Shown here one piece after another: positions 53,506 through 64,000 of a DNA stretch of 64,000 bases; within the stretch, counting starts at the first letter, position 1, and each line of letters begins with the position of its first letter. This stretch comes from Candidatus Thiothrix putei (GTDB taxonomy: Bacteria; Pseudomonadota; Gammaproteobacteria; Thiotrichales; Thiotrichaceae), in NCBI GenBank assembly GCA_029972225.1, contig CP124756.1:2090001-2154000 (forward strand), given 5' to 3'. Under the pieces are notes generated by a model. The model did not search any database, was not told the origin of the DNA, and saw nothing but the letters and a program-made list of their open reading frames with translations. The position numbers and the translations under genes were made by a program.

Positions 53506-54633
53506 TACTTCAACCGCCCATAATTGCAGATTCCTCAAAGGTCTGAAAGTTGAGAGTCAGCAAGGAGTCCAAGGCTTTTTTATGCGTAGTGTGGGTTTGT
53601 GCCAAACAGGCATCAATGGCCTGCGCAAACGCGGTAAAGTTTTCATGGTAACGTGAATACAGGCATTCCTTCTTCACAAACTTCCAGAGGCGCTCAATCA
53701 GGTTCAGGTTGGGGGAATAAGCGGGTAGGAACAACAGTTCGATCCCGAGTGTTTGGGCGAATGTTTGTACCAGGCTACAGCGCTGGTAACGGGCATTGTC
53801 CATCACCAAGGTCACCGGGACATCCAGGGCCAATGCCTTGATTTGCCGAAGCAACTGACAAACACTTTGGGAGTTGATGTAACTGTCATTGGTCACGGTG
53901 ACCAGTTCATGGGTGACTGCATTCAACGCACCGAGGACATTGTAGCGCTGGCGTCCGGCAGGGGCGCGGATGAACAGCCGGGTGAAACACCACAGGAACC
54001 CCAGAAACGGGGCCAGGACAAAATGGGCGGCGTCGACAAAGAAAACGGCGCGTTTTCCGGCCTTGGCCTCCTCAAGACGCGGCTCCAGCTCTTTTTTTAA
54101 AAGTCTCCTGGGCAGCAGGGTCGGCTTTCGCCGGTATCATCCCCACCTTCCTGACGGACAAACCCAAGTCATGCAGGAATAGCCGCACGGCTTCCCGCTT
54201 GAGTTCAAGGCCGGTTAAGCGCTGTATATCAGCGATCGCCTGACTGATCCGGGTCGGTGGATGCTTCTCAAAATGTTTCTTCAGGGGCTCACGGAAAGGT
54301 TCCAACCGGCGGGTTGGGCGACGGAAATCCAGTTGTTCCAAGGCAGCGATCCCACCTTGTTGGTAACGTTTCAAATAACGGGTGACCGTCGTTGAACTCA
54401 CCTGTGCCAGCCGTTCAATGTCCCCATGCGCCATTCCCTGGCTTTTTAGCCACAACACTTCCATCCGTTGGCGGACGCGAGGGTGGGCATGGCGGTAACG
54501 CCCCTCATTCAAGGCGGTTTGATCGGATTCGCTGAAGTCTATCTGGATCATGGAAAGGACGACCGGTTGCCAATAACAGCCGTACTTTGCTTGAGGGCTT
54601 CTCATTATTCAACAGCTATTCACGGGCAAAGTA
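53506..54633 (-). mobile_element. IS630-family element, type C, in the peroxidase gene
   Basis: Imperfect inverted ends (TACTTCAACCGCCC on the left, TACTTTGCCCGTG as complement of the right) and TA duplications at 53504-53505 and 54634-54635 define a 1128-bp element. It differs clearly from copies A and B. Removing it joins ATG CTA TTA (53497-53505) to AAG TTT, restoring a normal lipoprotein signal peptide. Confidence 0.8.
53510..54551 (-). CDS. IS630-family transposase, type C, frame disrupted
   Basis: An N-terminal helix-turn-helix frame starts at 54551 (RMEVLWLKSQGMAHGDIERL) and stops at 54072 after AQETFKKRAGAAS. The DDE frame (TLVMDNARYQR, LPAYSPNLNLIERLWKFVKK) ends at 53510. The junction lies in a T4A7 tract of the coding strand (54092-54102) and needs a +1 or -2 change to restore 347 aa. 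Unlike copies A and B this is not a -1 slip. The copy is either degenerate or uses transcriptional slippage. Confidence 0.75.
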
Positions 54634-56075
54634 TAAAGTTTATTGCGCTTGCCGGTATATTGTTATTGCTGGCAGGGTGTCAGGATGAGTCCAATATCTA
54701 TCAACCGGATAATAGCAGTGCAAAAGTATTGCGCTCCGAATTAGATGCCACACTGAGAGGATTGATTCAGCAGCATGGGCTTTCAGGTGATGCGCTGCAA
54801 GGTCGAATATTGCCCACCATCGAATCACCTTTGGCACAATTGGGGATGCAGTTGTTTTTTAGCAAGTCACTGTCCGGCAATCGGGATGTTGCCTGTGCAA
54901 GTTGTCATCATCCATTGTTAGGGGGAGGGGATAACTTATCATTGTCGATTGGGGTGGATGCGGTCGATCCTAATGTGTTGGGGCATAAACGTTTGTTACA
55001 GGGGAACCTGAGTCCTAGTGTGCCACGTAATGCGCCAACTACATTTAATATCGGTTTGTGGCGGCAGTTCATGTTTCATGATGGACGGGTCGCGCAACTT
55101 GATAAAGGAATTATGACCCCTGATGTCGCTTATTTACAGCTAGACCCTTTAGCGGGTAGCAACTTGGTTCATGCACAAGCACGATTTCCTGTGACATCGA
55201 ACCATGAAATGCGTGGCAAAACGTTTGATGTTGGTGGTACTGCGCAATCTTGCCGTGAACGTTTAGCCGAGCGTTTGGGGGGGTATGGTGCAATACTTGA
55301 TGAGCGTTTGCCCGCTACGGAAACAGATTACTGGCTGAACACATTTCGTAATGTCTACCAACAACCTCAGGCACAAGCAGCGGAATTGATTACCGAGCAA
55401 AATATTGCAGCAGCTTTGGCGGAATATCAACGTTCTCAAGTGTTTGTTAACCATGCCTGGAAACAGTATGTACAGGGTGAACTTGCGGCGATCAGTGAAC
55501 CGGCAAAACGTGGCGCGTTATTGTTTTTTCGGGAGAGGGAGGCCGGTGGGTATGCGTGTGCAAGCTGTCATCGGGGGGATTTCTTTACAGATGAACTCTT
55601 TCGTAATGTATTGATGCCGCCGCTAGGGCCGGGTAAAGGCAATAGGGATACTGAAGTGCAGCAGGATTATGGACGTTGGTTAGTGACGCAAAATCCAGAC
55701 GATAAATTTCGGTTTCGTACACCCAGTTTACTGAATGTGGCAGTGACGGGGCCATGGGGACATAACGGCGCGTATACCAGCCTTGATGCCATTGTCAGGC
55801 ACATGCTAAACCCATTTCAGGCAGCGCTTAACTATGACAGTGGGCAATTAAAGCAGCCAAACATTCCAACCGAGCAATTTGCCGCAAATCTGCGTGACAT
55901 GTTGGGTAGTAATACTGATATGGCGGGGCAGGCGTACCAGGAAGAGGATGTGCAGTATTTAGTCGCATTTCTGCACACCCTGACTGACCCGTGTGTGACA
56001 CATGCAGATTGCCTGCAACCTTGGATTCCTCCTGTTGCAGGTTCACCAGAATCAATCCTATGGGCGAGGTTTTAG
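54591..56075 (+). CDS. Di-haem cytochrome c peroxidase/MauG-family lipoprotein, start separated by IS630
   Basis: Two CxxCH haem c motifs are visible ([14 protein letters not shown] and [14 protein letters not shown]), with the peroxidase-type regions [20 protein letters not shown] and [24 protein letters not shown] stretches. The segment [20 protein letters not shown] holds a lipobox (LAGC), so the protein is an outer or inner membrane periplasmic lipoprotein. The original start, ATG at 53497, is separated by the IS630 element at codon 3. A TTG at 54591 within the IS end could give an N-terminally extended product. Expression is uncertain. Confidence 0.8.
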   Translation: MRASHYSTAIHGQSIKFIALAGILLLLAGCQDESNIYQPDNSSAKVLRSELDATLRGLIQQHGLSGDALQGRILPTIESPLAQLGMQLFFSKSLSGNRDVACASCHHPLLGGGDNLSLSIGVDAVDPNVLGHKRLLQGNLSPSVPRNAPTTFNIGLWRQFMFHDGRVAQLDKGIMTPDVAYLQLDPLAGSNLVHAQARFPVTSNHEMRGKTFDVGGTAQSCRERLAERLGGYGAILDERLPATETDYWLNTFRNVYQQPQAQAAELITEQNIAAALAEYQRSQVFVNHAWKQYVQGELAAISEPAKRGALLFFREREAGGYACASCHRGDFFTDELFRNVLMPPLGPGKGNRDTEVQQDYGRWLVTQNPDDKFRFRTPSLLNVAVTGPWGHNGAYTSLDAIVRHMLNPFQAALNYDSGQLKQPNIPTEQFAANLRDMLGSNTDMAGQAYQEEDVQYLVAFLHTLTDPCVTHADCLQPWIPPVAGSPESILWARF

Positions 56076-56713
56076 ATGCCAAATTCGTTGCGGTATGCCT
56101 GTACTTTTTCCAGTAGGGCCGTGTCTTTTAGATGACTACCGACATGGTTGATAACCTCATTCAAACCGACGATGCTAATGACATTGATGCCGTATAAGGC
56201 TTCCACCTCTTGTACAGCGGACTGAGCACCTTTGCCGCGCTCTTGGCGGTCGAGCGAAATGGCTACACCTGCTAAGATTGCGCCTTGGGCAGCTACGATG
56301 TCAGCCGATTCACGAATTGCCGTTCCTGCTGTCATGACATCATCAATAACTAGTACGCGACCTTGTAAGGGAGCGCCGACAATGGTGCCACCTTCGCCAT
56401 GATCTTTGGCTTCCTTGCGGTTGAAGGCATAGGGGTAGTCTTTGCCATGATGTTCATATAGCGCAATTGCTGTCGCTGCTGCTAAGGGAATGCCTTTGTA
56501 AGCAGGGCCAAACAGCATATCGAACGCCAGACCAGAATCTACAATGGCTTGCGCGTAGAATTTACCAAGTCGAGAGAGGGCAGAACCCGTTTGGAACAAG
56601 CCTGCATTGAAAAAGTAAGGACTGACTCGACCGGACTTTAGGGTAAATTCACCGAATCGCAGCACACCTTGCCCAATAGCAAAATCCAGAAAATCTTGTT
56701 GATATGTTTTCAT
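56072..56713 (-). CDS. pyrE: Orotate phosphoribosyltransferase
   Basis: About 213 aa, starting [20 protein letters not shown] at the ATG at 56713, which has AGGA eight bases upstream; an ATG three codons earlier is too close to its AGG. Motifs are [34 protein letters not shown] and the PRPP loop [17 protein letters not shown]. It makes orotidine 5'-phosphate from orotate and PRPP. It follows psd by about 10 bases and ends overlapping the convergent peroxidase gene by 4 bases. Confidence 0.96.
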   Translation of the reverse strand: MKTYQQDFLDFAIGQGVLRFGEFTLKSGRVSPYFFNAGLFQTGSALSRLGKFYAQAIVDSGLAFDMLFGPAYKGIPLAAATAIALYEHHGKDYPYAFNRKEAKDHGEGGTIVGAPLQGRVLVIDDVMTAGTAIRESADIVAAQGAILAGVAISLDRQERGKGAQSAVQEVEALYGINVISIVGLNEVINHVGSHLKDTALLEKVQAYRNEFGI

Positions 56714-56723
56714 CGCTTTCATC

Positions 56724-57578
56724 CTATGCTTTTAAGTCTGCTAAGGCTTGCCCCAGTTTTAGGGCGACATCGGCTCCCAGCGTTTTCTCCCAAACCATGT
56801 GCGGCTGTTCCAACAGTAGAATAACGGTTGAACCCATGTTGAAACGCCCCATTTCCATGCCTTTACTCAAGATAATATCAGGGAATACTTGGCGTTTGAC
56901 GCCCCAGCCTTGTGGTGGCGTTACCAAGCCATCCCACACGGTTTCGATGGCGGCTACATTGATAGCACCTACCAGTATCATCGCTAGTTTGCCGAATTCG
57001 GTATCAAATATAGCCACGACCCGTTCATTACGTGCAAACAGACGTGGAATTGTGCGGGCAGTATGCCCCGCAACGCTGAACAATCGCCCTGGTACATACA
57101 CTTGCTCGATCAATGTGCCATTCAGTGGCATATGGATACGGTGATAATCACGCGGCGAGAGATAAATCGTCATGAACTGACCGTTCAGAAACGGAGCAGA
57201 GCGGGCTTCATCTCCCCCCAGTAACTCCAAGGCAGAATATTCATGGCCTTTGGCCTGAAAAATTCGCCCTGCTTCAATTCTACCCATTTGGCTAATGCGA
57301 CCATCAACAGGGCTGACCAATACCTGCGTGCCTTCTGCTATTGGGCGTAATGCGGGTTGCAGTGGACGAGTGAAAAAGGCATTAAAAGTTGAGTAGCTGG
57401 CAGGGTCGGAATTGACGGCTTCCGCGAGATTTACCTTGAATATCTTGCTGAATAAACGGATAGCAGGGGGAACGACTGTTGGGCATTGAATACGCGTCAG
57501 TCGAAAGACCAGTCGGGAAATAAAGTGATGTGGCAACAGATACAGCGGCCAGGATTTCAAGGCATCGAGTAGATTCAT
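56724..57578 (-). CDS. psd: Phosphatidylserine decarboxylase proenzyme
   Basis: The 284-aa protein has the family motifs [41 protein letters not shown] and the self-cleavage site [10 protein letters not shown] near the C-terminus. There the Ser of Gly-Ser-Thr becomes the pyruvoyl group; Met replaces the common Leu before Gly. It makes phosphatidylethanolamine at the inner membrane. The gene is followed immediately by pyrE on the same strand. Confidence 0.96.
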   Translation of the reverse strand: MNLLDALKSWPLYLLPHHFISRLVFRLTRIQCPTVVPPAIRLFSKIFKVNLAEAVNSDPASYSTFNAFFTRPLQPALRPIAEGTQVLVSPVDGRISQMGRIEAGRIFQAKGHEYSALELLGGDEARSAPFLNGQFMTIYLSPRDYHRIHMPLNGTLIEQVYVPGRLFSVAGHTARTIPRLFARNERVVAIFDTEFGKLAMILVGAINVAAIETVWDGLVTPPQGWGVKRQVFPDIILSKGMEMGRFNMGSTVILLLEQPHMVWEKTLGADVALKLGQALADLKA

Positions 57579-57642
57579 GCAAGATTCGCGTGTCAGGAAC
57601 TAAAAGCGGGATAATACGGGAAATTGGGAGAGAATAAACCAA

Positions 57643-57668
57643 AAAAGGCATCCCGAAGGATGCCTTTT
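57643..57668 (-). terminator. Intrinsic terminator of the sulfur-globule gene
   Basis: A perfect 11-bp stem (57643-57653 with 57658-57668) has a UUCG tetraloop on the minus strand, followed by a U-run. It lies 28 bases after the stop at 57696. Confidence 0.9.
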
Positions 57669-57695
57669 AGCAAACTGTGATGCTTGCGCTTGGTA

Positions 57696-58184
57696 TTACT
57701 TAACAGCAGGTGCTTGAGCAGCAACAGCAGGAGCCGCTACTGGTGCTTGAGCAGTAGCAGGTGTTGGCATTTGTGGAACCATCATTGCTGGAGCGAAGCC
57801 ATTGTTAGCGCCTTCAGCAGCGAAGTTGTTGTAACCGTAGCCGTTGCCATTACCGTTGCCGTAGCCATAACCGTTACCAGCACCGTACCAGTCACCGTTA
57901 CCTTTACCGTTAGCAGCCATGTCAGTATCCATGTTGGTACGGCCTTTGCCTTTGAAAGTGATTGCGAAATCAACTTCGCCATCAGCGTCGCCTTTACCAC
58001 GACCCCATCCGTTTACATCGCCATTACCTGTACCGTAACCAGTACCTTGACCACTGGTAGAACCAGTGCCTTGACCAGCGCCTTGACCGTAGCCAGTGCC
58101 ATTGTCAAAACCATCAGTGAATTCAGCAGAAGCAGCGCCAGCGAAAGCGATCAGAGCAGCGAAAGCGATAGTTTGCAGTTTCAT
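57696..58184 (-). CDS. Sulfur-globule-like Gly/Asn/Tyr-rich secreted protein
   Basis: The 162-aa precursor has a 20-residue signal peptide ending Ala-Ser-Ala. It is then dominated by Gly-Asn-Gly-Tyr-Gly and Gly-Gln-Gly-Thr-Gly repeats (residues 30-130), with a Pro/Ala/Gln tail (APAVAAQAPAVK). This composition matches the structural envelope proteins of periplasmic sulfur globules in sulfur oxidisers. A strong promoter (58234-58262), a GGAG site and a perfect terminator make it a monocistronic, highly expressed gene. The start at 58184 is preferred to the longer frame at 58202. Assignment is by composition, not homology search. Confidence 0.72.
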   Translation of the reverse strand: MKLQTIAFAALIAFAGAASAEFTDGFDNGTGYGQGAGQGTGSTSGQGTGYGTGNGDVNGWGRGKGDADGEVDFAITFKGKGRTNMDTDMAANGKGNGDWYGAGNGYGYGNGNGNGYGYNNFAAEGANNGFAPAMMVPQMPTPATAQAPVAAPAVAAQAPAVK

Positions 58185-58233
58185 AATTTTATCTCCTAGC
58201 ATTTGACATTTTGGAAAACTTCAGTATGAAGAA

Positions 58234-58262
58234 ATTATAATATTAGCATTTTCTAATGTAAA
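58234..58262 (-). promoter_or_regulatory. Strong sigma70 promoter of the sulfur-globule gene
   Basis: On the minus strand TTTACA (58257-58262) and TATAAT (58234-58239, full consensus) are spaced by exactly 17 bases. This predicts a leader of about 45 bases before the ATG at 58184. Confidence 0.8.
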
Positions 58263-58325
58263 GAGGTTTCTGCACGTTTCTTGCAAATTTTTTGCAATTA
58301 TTGGAAACGTTGGGTCTTGCATAAA

Positions 58326-58349
58326 AAAGCCCCGGTAAGCGGGGGCTTT
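58326..58349 (-). terminator. Intrinsic terminator after hisD
   Basis: A GC-rich stem (AAAGCCCC pairing with GGGGCTTT around a 7-8 base loop) with a U-run on the minus strand lies 38 bases past the hisD stop. It ends the murA-hisG-aroG-hisD operon. Confidence 0.88.
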
Positions 58350-58386
58350 AAGAGGTTTCAATAATAGCGGTAAATGCGCGTTGGCC

Positions 58387-59688
58387 TCAGCCTTTGATCC
58401 GATATTCCGCTGACCGCGCATGGGCAATCAGACCTTCACCACGTGCCAAGACTGATGCAATTTTGCCTAGTGCTGAAGCACCTTCTGCCGAGCAATCAAT
58501 CAACGATGAACGTTTCTGGAAGTCATAAACTCCTAGCGGGCTAGAGAAACGTGCAGTACGTGAAGTTGGCAATACATGGTTAGGCCCTGCGCAGTAGTCG
58601 CCCACTGCTTCTGCCGTATAACGTCCCATAAAAATCGCCCCGGCATGACGGATTTGTGTTGCCATTTCACGCGGATTTTCCACGGAAAGCTCCAAGTGTT
58701 CTGGGGCAATGTAGTTGGCGACTTTCACCGCTTCATCCATATCTTGCACATGGATCAGCACGCCACGATTTTGCAGCGAGGTGGAAATGATTTCCTTGCG
58801 TGGCATCTCTTCCAGCAGACGGTTGATGCTGGCTTTCACTTGTTCGATGAATGCAGCATCGGGGCAGACCAGAATGGATTGCGCATCTTCGTCGTGTTCA
58901 GCTTGGGAGAATAGATCCATCGCAATCCAGTCAGGGTTGGTTTTGCCATCGCAAACCACGAGGATTTCGGAAGGGCCTGCAATCATGTCGATACCGACAG
59001 TGCCGTAGACCATGCGTTTAGCGGTTGCCACATAGATATTGCCGGGGCCGACGACCTTATCAACTTGCGGAACAGTGGTCGTGCCGTAAGCGAGTGCTGC
59101 AACGGCTTGCGCACCGCCGATAGCAAACACGCGGTCAACGTTGGAAATTGCTGCGGCTGCCAGCACCAATTCGTTGACTTCACCATCCGGTGTTGGCACA
59201 ACCATAATCAATTCTGGCACGCCTGCTACTTTGGCAGGCACGGCATTCATTAGCACGGAAGAGGGGTATGCTGCCTTACCACCGGGGACATACAAACCGA
59301 CCCGATCCAATGCCGTGACTTGTTGCCCCAGCAAGGTACCGTCGGCTTCGGTGTAGTGCCACGATTCCATCAGTTGGCGCTGTGCGTAGGATTTGAGGCG
59401 GGTAGCTGCTGATTCCAATGCCGTGCGTTGTTCTGGCGTGATCTTGGTCAATGCTTCTTGCAAACGTGCCTGCGGGATTTCCAGTTCCGCCATGCTGCCC
59501 ACACTCATGCGGTCGAAACGGTTGGTGTATTCCACCACCGCAGCATCGCCACGCTTGCGCACGTCCTTGAGAATACCGTTGACGGTGTTGAATACCGCGT
59601 CATCGGAGACGCTTTCCCATGCCAGCAAGTCTTGCAGTTTTGCCCAGAAATCGCTGGCGGTGGTGTTCAGTTCGGTAATGTTGAGCAT
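58387..59688 (-). CDS. hisD: Histidinol dehydrogenase
   Basis: The 433-aa enzyme has [20 protein letters not shown], the NAD and metal-binding stretches [48 protein letters not shown] and [15 protein letters not shown] with catalytic His. It does the last two steps of histidine synthesis (L-histidinol to L-histidine). It is the last gene of the operon and starts 2 bases after the aroG stop. Confidence 0.97.
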   Translation of the reverse strand: MLNITELNTTASDFWAKLQDLLAWESVSDDAVFNTVNGILKDVRKRGDAAVVEYTNRFDRMSVGSMAELEIPQARLQEALTKITPEQRTALESAATRLKSYAQRQLMESWHYTEADGTLLGQQVTALDRVGLYVPGGKAAYPSSVLMNAVPAKVAGVPELIMVVPTPDGEVNELVLAAAAISNVDRVFAIGGAQAVAALAYGTTTVPQVDKVVGPGNIYVATAKRMVYGTVGIDMIAGPSEILVVCDGKTNPDWIAMDLFSQAEHDEDAQSILVCPDAAFIEQVKASINRLLEEMPRKEIISTSLQNRGVLIHVQDMDEAVKVANYIAPEHLELSVENPREMATQIRHAGAIFMGRYTAEAVGDYCAGPNHVLPTSRTARFSSPLGVYDFQKRSSLIDCSAEGASALGKIASVLARGEGLIAHARSAEYRIKG

Positions 59689-59690
59689 AT

Positions 59691-60748
59691 TCAGATACTC
59701 CTACGTTTTTCAATGGCCTCTGCCAATTGGTGCAGCACGACAGTGGTGGTATCAAAGTTGATGCAAGCATCAGTAATGCTTTGCCCGTAGACCAGCTCTT
59801 CGCGCTTTTTACCATCCGCTTTCTGGTTGCCTTCCACCAGATGGCTTTCGATCATCACACCCGTGATGGCTTTGTTGCCTGCTGCAAGTTGTTCGGCGAC
59901 ACTTGCTGCCACTTCTGGCTGGCGGCGGTAATCTTTGTAGCTATTGGCATGGCTGAAATCGACCATCAGATACGGTGGTAATTTGGCTTTTTCCAACGCT
60001 GCTACGGCTGCGGCAACACTCGTTGCGTCGTAATTCGGTTCTTGCCCGCCGCGCAGGATGACGTGGCAATCTTCATTACCCTTGGTCGCAAAAATCGCGG
60101 TATGCCCATCCTTGGTGACAGACAAGAAATGGTGAGGACGCGAAGACGCACCAATCGCATCAATCGCAATGTTCAAGTTGCCATACGTGCCATTCTTGAA
60201 ACCAATCGGGCAAGACACACCAGAGGCCAGTTCGCGGTGTGCCTGGCTTTCGGTGGTACGTGCGCCAATCGCCGCCCAGCTCACCAAATCCGCTACGTAT
60301 TGCGGGCTGATCAGGTCGAGGTATTCAGTGGCAGCAGGCATCCCCTGATTGTTCAGATCCAACAACAACTTACGTGCCATGCGCAAGCCTTTGTTGATGT
60401 GGAAACTGTTATCCATATCCGGGTCATTGATCAAACCTTTCCAGCCAATGGTGGTGCGTGGCTTCTCGAAATAGACCCGCATGATAATGTGCAACTGGTC
60501 TTTGAGTGTATGACGTAAGTGCTGCAAACGCGCTGCATATTCCATGGCTGCATCCACATCGTGAATGGAGCAAGGCCCTACCACGACTAACAACCGGTCA
60601 TCCTCGCCATGCAAAATACGGTGGGCTTCTTGACGTGCTGCATACACGGTTTCGGTAGCCATTTCGCTCAACGGGTATTCACGGTGCAATTCCACAGGCG
60701 GGGTTAATTCGTGCATTCCGATAATGCGCAGGTCGTCAGTTTGGTATT

Positions 60749-60752
<4 letters not shown>
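59691..60752 (-). CDS. aroG: 3-deoxy-7-phosphoheptulonate (DAHP) synthase, class I
   Basis: The 353-aa protein has [56 protein letters not shown] and [11 protein letters not shown], all of the E. coli AroF/G/H type. It condenses phosphoenolpyruvate and erythrose 4-phosphate at the start of the shikimate pathway. Which feedback isoform it is cannot be told by eye, so the aroG symbol is used loosely. It is inserted between hisG (ATGA overlap) and hisD, an unusual operon order. Confidence 0.93.
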
Positions 60753-62684
<1,932 letters not shown>

Positions 62685-62885
62685 TCAGCAAAAGGATGGA
62701 ATAATAGCGAAAATTGCGGGGGGATTCACCGCATCCTGCAAACTTTCCTACAAACTGCTACGTTGGGGGCAAGGTAGGGAACTTAATCGGCAAAGTTGTT
62801 TTCCAATTAAAAGACGTTGGGCAATAAAGCAGCGAAAAGGCGGGGCTTTTACGGCTGCTCATCATAATATGGGGTTTAGTAAATC

Positions 62886-64000
62886 ATGATAAATGCTTTC
62901 CATTGGGGGGGGAGCCGCTGGGCTATGGCTTTCTTACTGCTATTGGGGTTAATGGCGGTTAAACCAGCCTCAGCCTTCTACAACAGTCATTCTGCGTTGG
63001 GAACCAATACGAATGAAATCATGGATGACGATTCAAGCGTACCCTTCATTGATTTGATGAAAATGGCGTTGCCGTTTCGTGAAGCTCATCAATTGAATAA
63101 AGGTCATATCGAATACGATCGTTACGGCTGGCCTAAAAAGATTTCTGCGGGGGGGCAAGCAGGTACACGCTTTGTGAGTAAGTTACCTGCTGGCACTATC
63201 CCCAGTGGGCGTTACACCGTCTTATACGATGGTGAGGGTAAGTTAGAGTACCGCAATGATGCCGTCTTGGTGGAAAACATGCAGGGGCGGGACATCATTA
63301 CGCTTGAACCGGGCAAGGACAATGAGTTGAATGCCACGTTGTTCATTATGGCAACGAATCCAGCCAACCCGATACGCAATATCCGCATCCTGCCACCGGG
63401 TGGAATTTGCGGGAGTAACCCGTTTCAGCGTGTGGCTGGCGCAGGGCAGTGCCGGGGTGATTACCTGGCATTTGAACAGCACTCCAGCAAGATCATTTTC
63501 AATCCCGATTACCTGACCTATATGCGGGATTTCCGCGTGATTCGCTTTATGAACATGAGCGGTATTACCCGTAATCCGGTGTATGCGTGGGAAGACCGTG
63601 CCAGCATCGACCAGCAAACCTGGGGGGGCGCAGAGGGTATCCGTGGCGCACCCATGGAAGTCATGGTCGAACTTGCCAACCGTTTGCACGCTGATCCGTG
63701 GTTTTCCATGCCACATGCAGCGAGCAACGACTTTATTCGGCGTTTTGCTGAATACGTGCAGACAAACCTTGACCCAACTTTGAAGGTGTATGTGGAATAT
63801 TCCAACGAAGTCTGGAACGGTGTTTTCACCCAACACGCTTTCGCCAAGCAACAAGGGATGCAAATGGGGTTAGACCCTGATCCGAATCAGGCTGCGTATA
63901 AGTTTTATTCCAAACGTTCGGTGGATGTGTTTGGGATTTGGGAACAAGTGTTTCGTGGGAATAAACGGGTAGTACGGGTGATGTCAGGGCTGGTGGGCAG
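62886..64000 (+). CDS. Secreted glycoside hydrolase-like protein, 3' end cut by window edge
   Basis: An open frame from the ATG at 62886 runs to the window edge (about 371 codons). It has a signal peptide ending Pro-Ala-Ser-Ala. The mature part parallels the protein at 824-2431 throughout: GTNTNEIMDDDSSVPFIDLM against the same motif there, YTVLYDGEGKLEYRN, IRFMNMSGITRNP and the putative active-site motif YVEYSNEVWN. The pair are diverged paralogues on opposite strands at either end of the window. Substrate unknown. Confidence 0.7.
   Translation, partial: MINAFHWGGSRWAMAFLLLLGLMAVKPASAFYNSHSALGTNTNEIMDDDSSVPFIDLMKMALPFREAHQLNKGHIEYDRYGWPKKISAGGQAGTRFVSKLPAGTIPSGRYTVLYDGEGKLEYRNDAVLVENMQGRDIITLEPGKDNELNATLFIMATNPANPIRNIRILPPGGICGSNPFQRVAGAGQCRGDYLAFEQHSSKIIFNPDYLTYMRDFRVIRFMNMSGITRNPVYAWEDRASIDQQTWGGAEGIRGAPMEVMVELANRLHADPWFSMPHAASNDFIRRFAEYVQTNLDPTLKVYVEYSNEVWNGVFTQHAFAKQQGMQMGLDPDPNQAAYKFYSKRSVDVFGIWEQVFRGNKRVVRVMSGLVG

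Overview
The window looks like chromosome from a filamentous sulfur-oxidising gammaproteobacterium of the Thiothrix type. The grounds are gammaproteobacterial housekeeping genes (fis, dsbB, nhaR-like, murA-hisG-hisD, pyrE, psd), a secreted Gly/Asn/Tyr-rich sulfur-globule-like protein, and a heavy load of conflict systems and insertion sequences. The genus is inferred, not proven.

Layout. 1-4.9 kb: a partial NHL-repeat protein, a secreted glycosidase-like protein, two lytic transglycosylases and a DUF1820 protein. 4.9-12.0 kb, minus strand: a three-gene retron operon (retron-type reverse transcriptase, WGR/ARM-repeat protein, SWIM protein) with a clearly foldable msr-msd RNA and promoter upstream of the RT. 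12.0-17.1 kb: an AAA_14/DUF4143 ATPase split by an ISKra4-family element that itself carries an IS630-family element, then an ISAs1 element. 17.1-22.8 kb: serine-glyoxylate aminotransferase, DUF1537 kinase and transketolase-like TPP enzyme, divergent from an IclR regulator. 22.8-23.6 kb: an Rpn-like nuclease.

23.7-30.8 kb: a diversity-generating retroelement (DGR). Its variable protein is a SEFIR-NACHT-FGE/C-lectin fusion of 954 aa when reconstructed. It ends in a 136-bp variable repeat that differs from the template repeat at 15 positions, every one a template adenine. The gene is split by a second ISKra4/IS630 nest, the RT carries an internal deletion, and the Avd gene lies antisense between template repeat and RT.

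30.9-43.2 kb: a tellurium-resistance-type (Ter) stress system. A minus-strand operon encodes CitE-like lyase, StiP/PELOTA, HAD and PRTase/TRSP proteins, next to a TerD-trypsin fusion. The plus strand carries ATP-grasp, TerD, TerA-like, TerD, TerC/DUF475 and TerB. Between the halves sits a DUF559 gene bounded by 55-bp inverted repeats and split by an ISAzo13-type element.

43.2-56.1 kb: NhaR-like regulator, UvrD-like helicase with ankyrin-like repeats, ABC exporter, small membrane protein, CPA2 antiporter, DsbB, a dusB relic, fis, an HhH membrane protein, and a di-haem peroxidase whose third codon is interrupted by another IS630 element. 56.1-64 kb: pyrE, psd, the sulfur-globule gene, the operon murA-hisG-aroG-hisD, and the start of a second glycosidase-like paralogue of the gene at 0.8-2.4 kb.

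Two different domesticated reverse-transcriptase systems (retron and DGR) within about 19 kb, both beside IS-broken ATPases, are the main point of interest.
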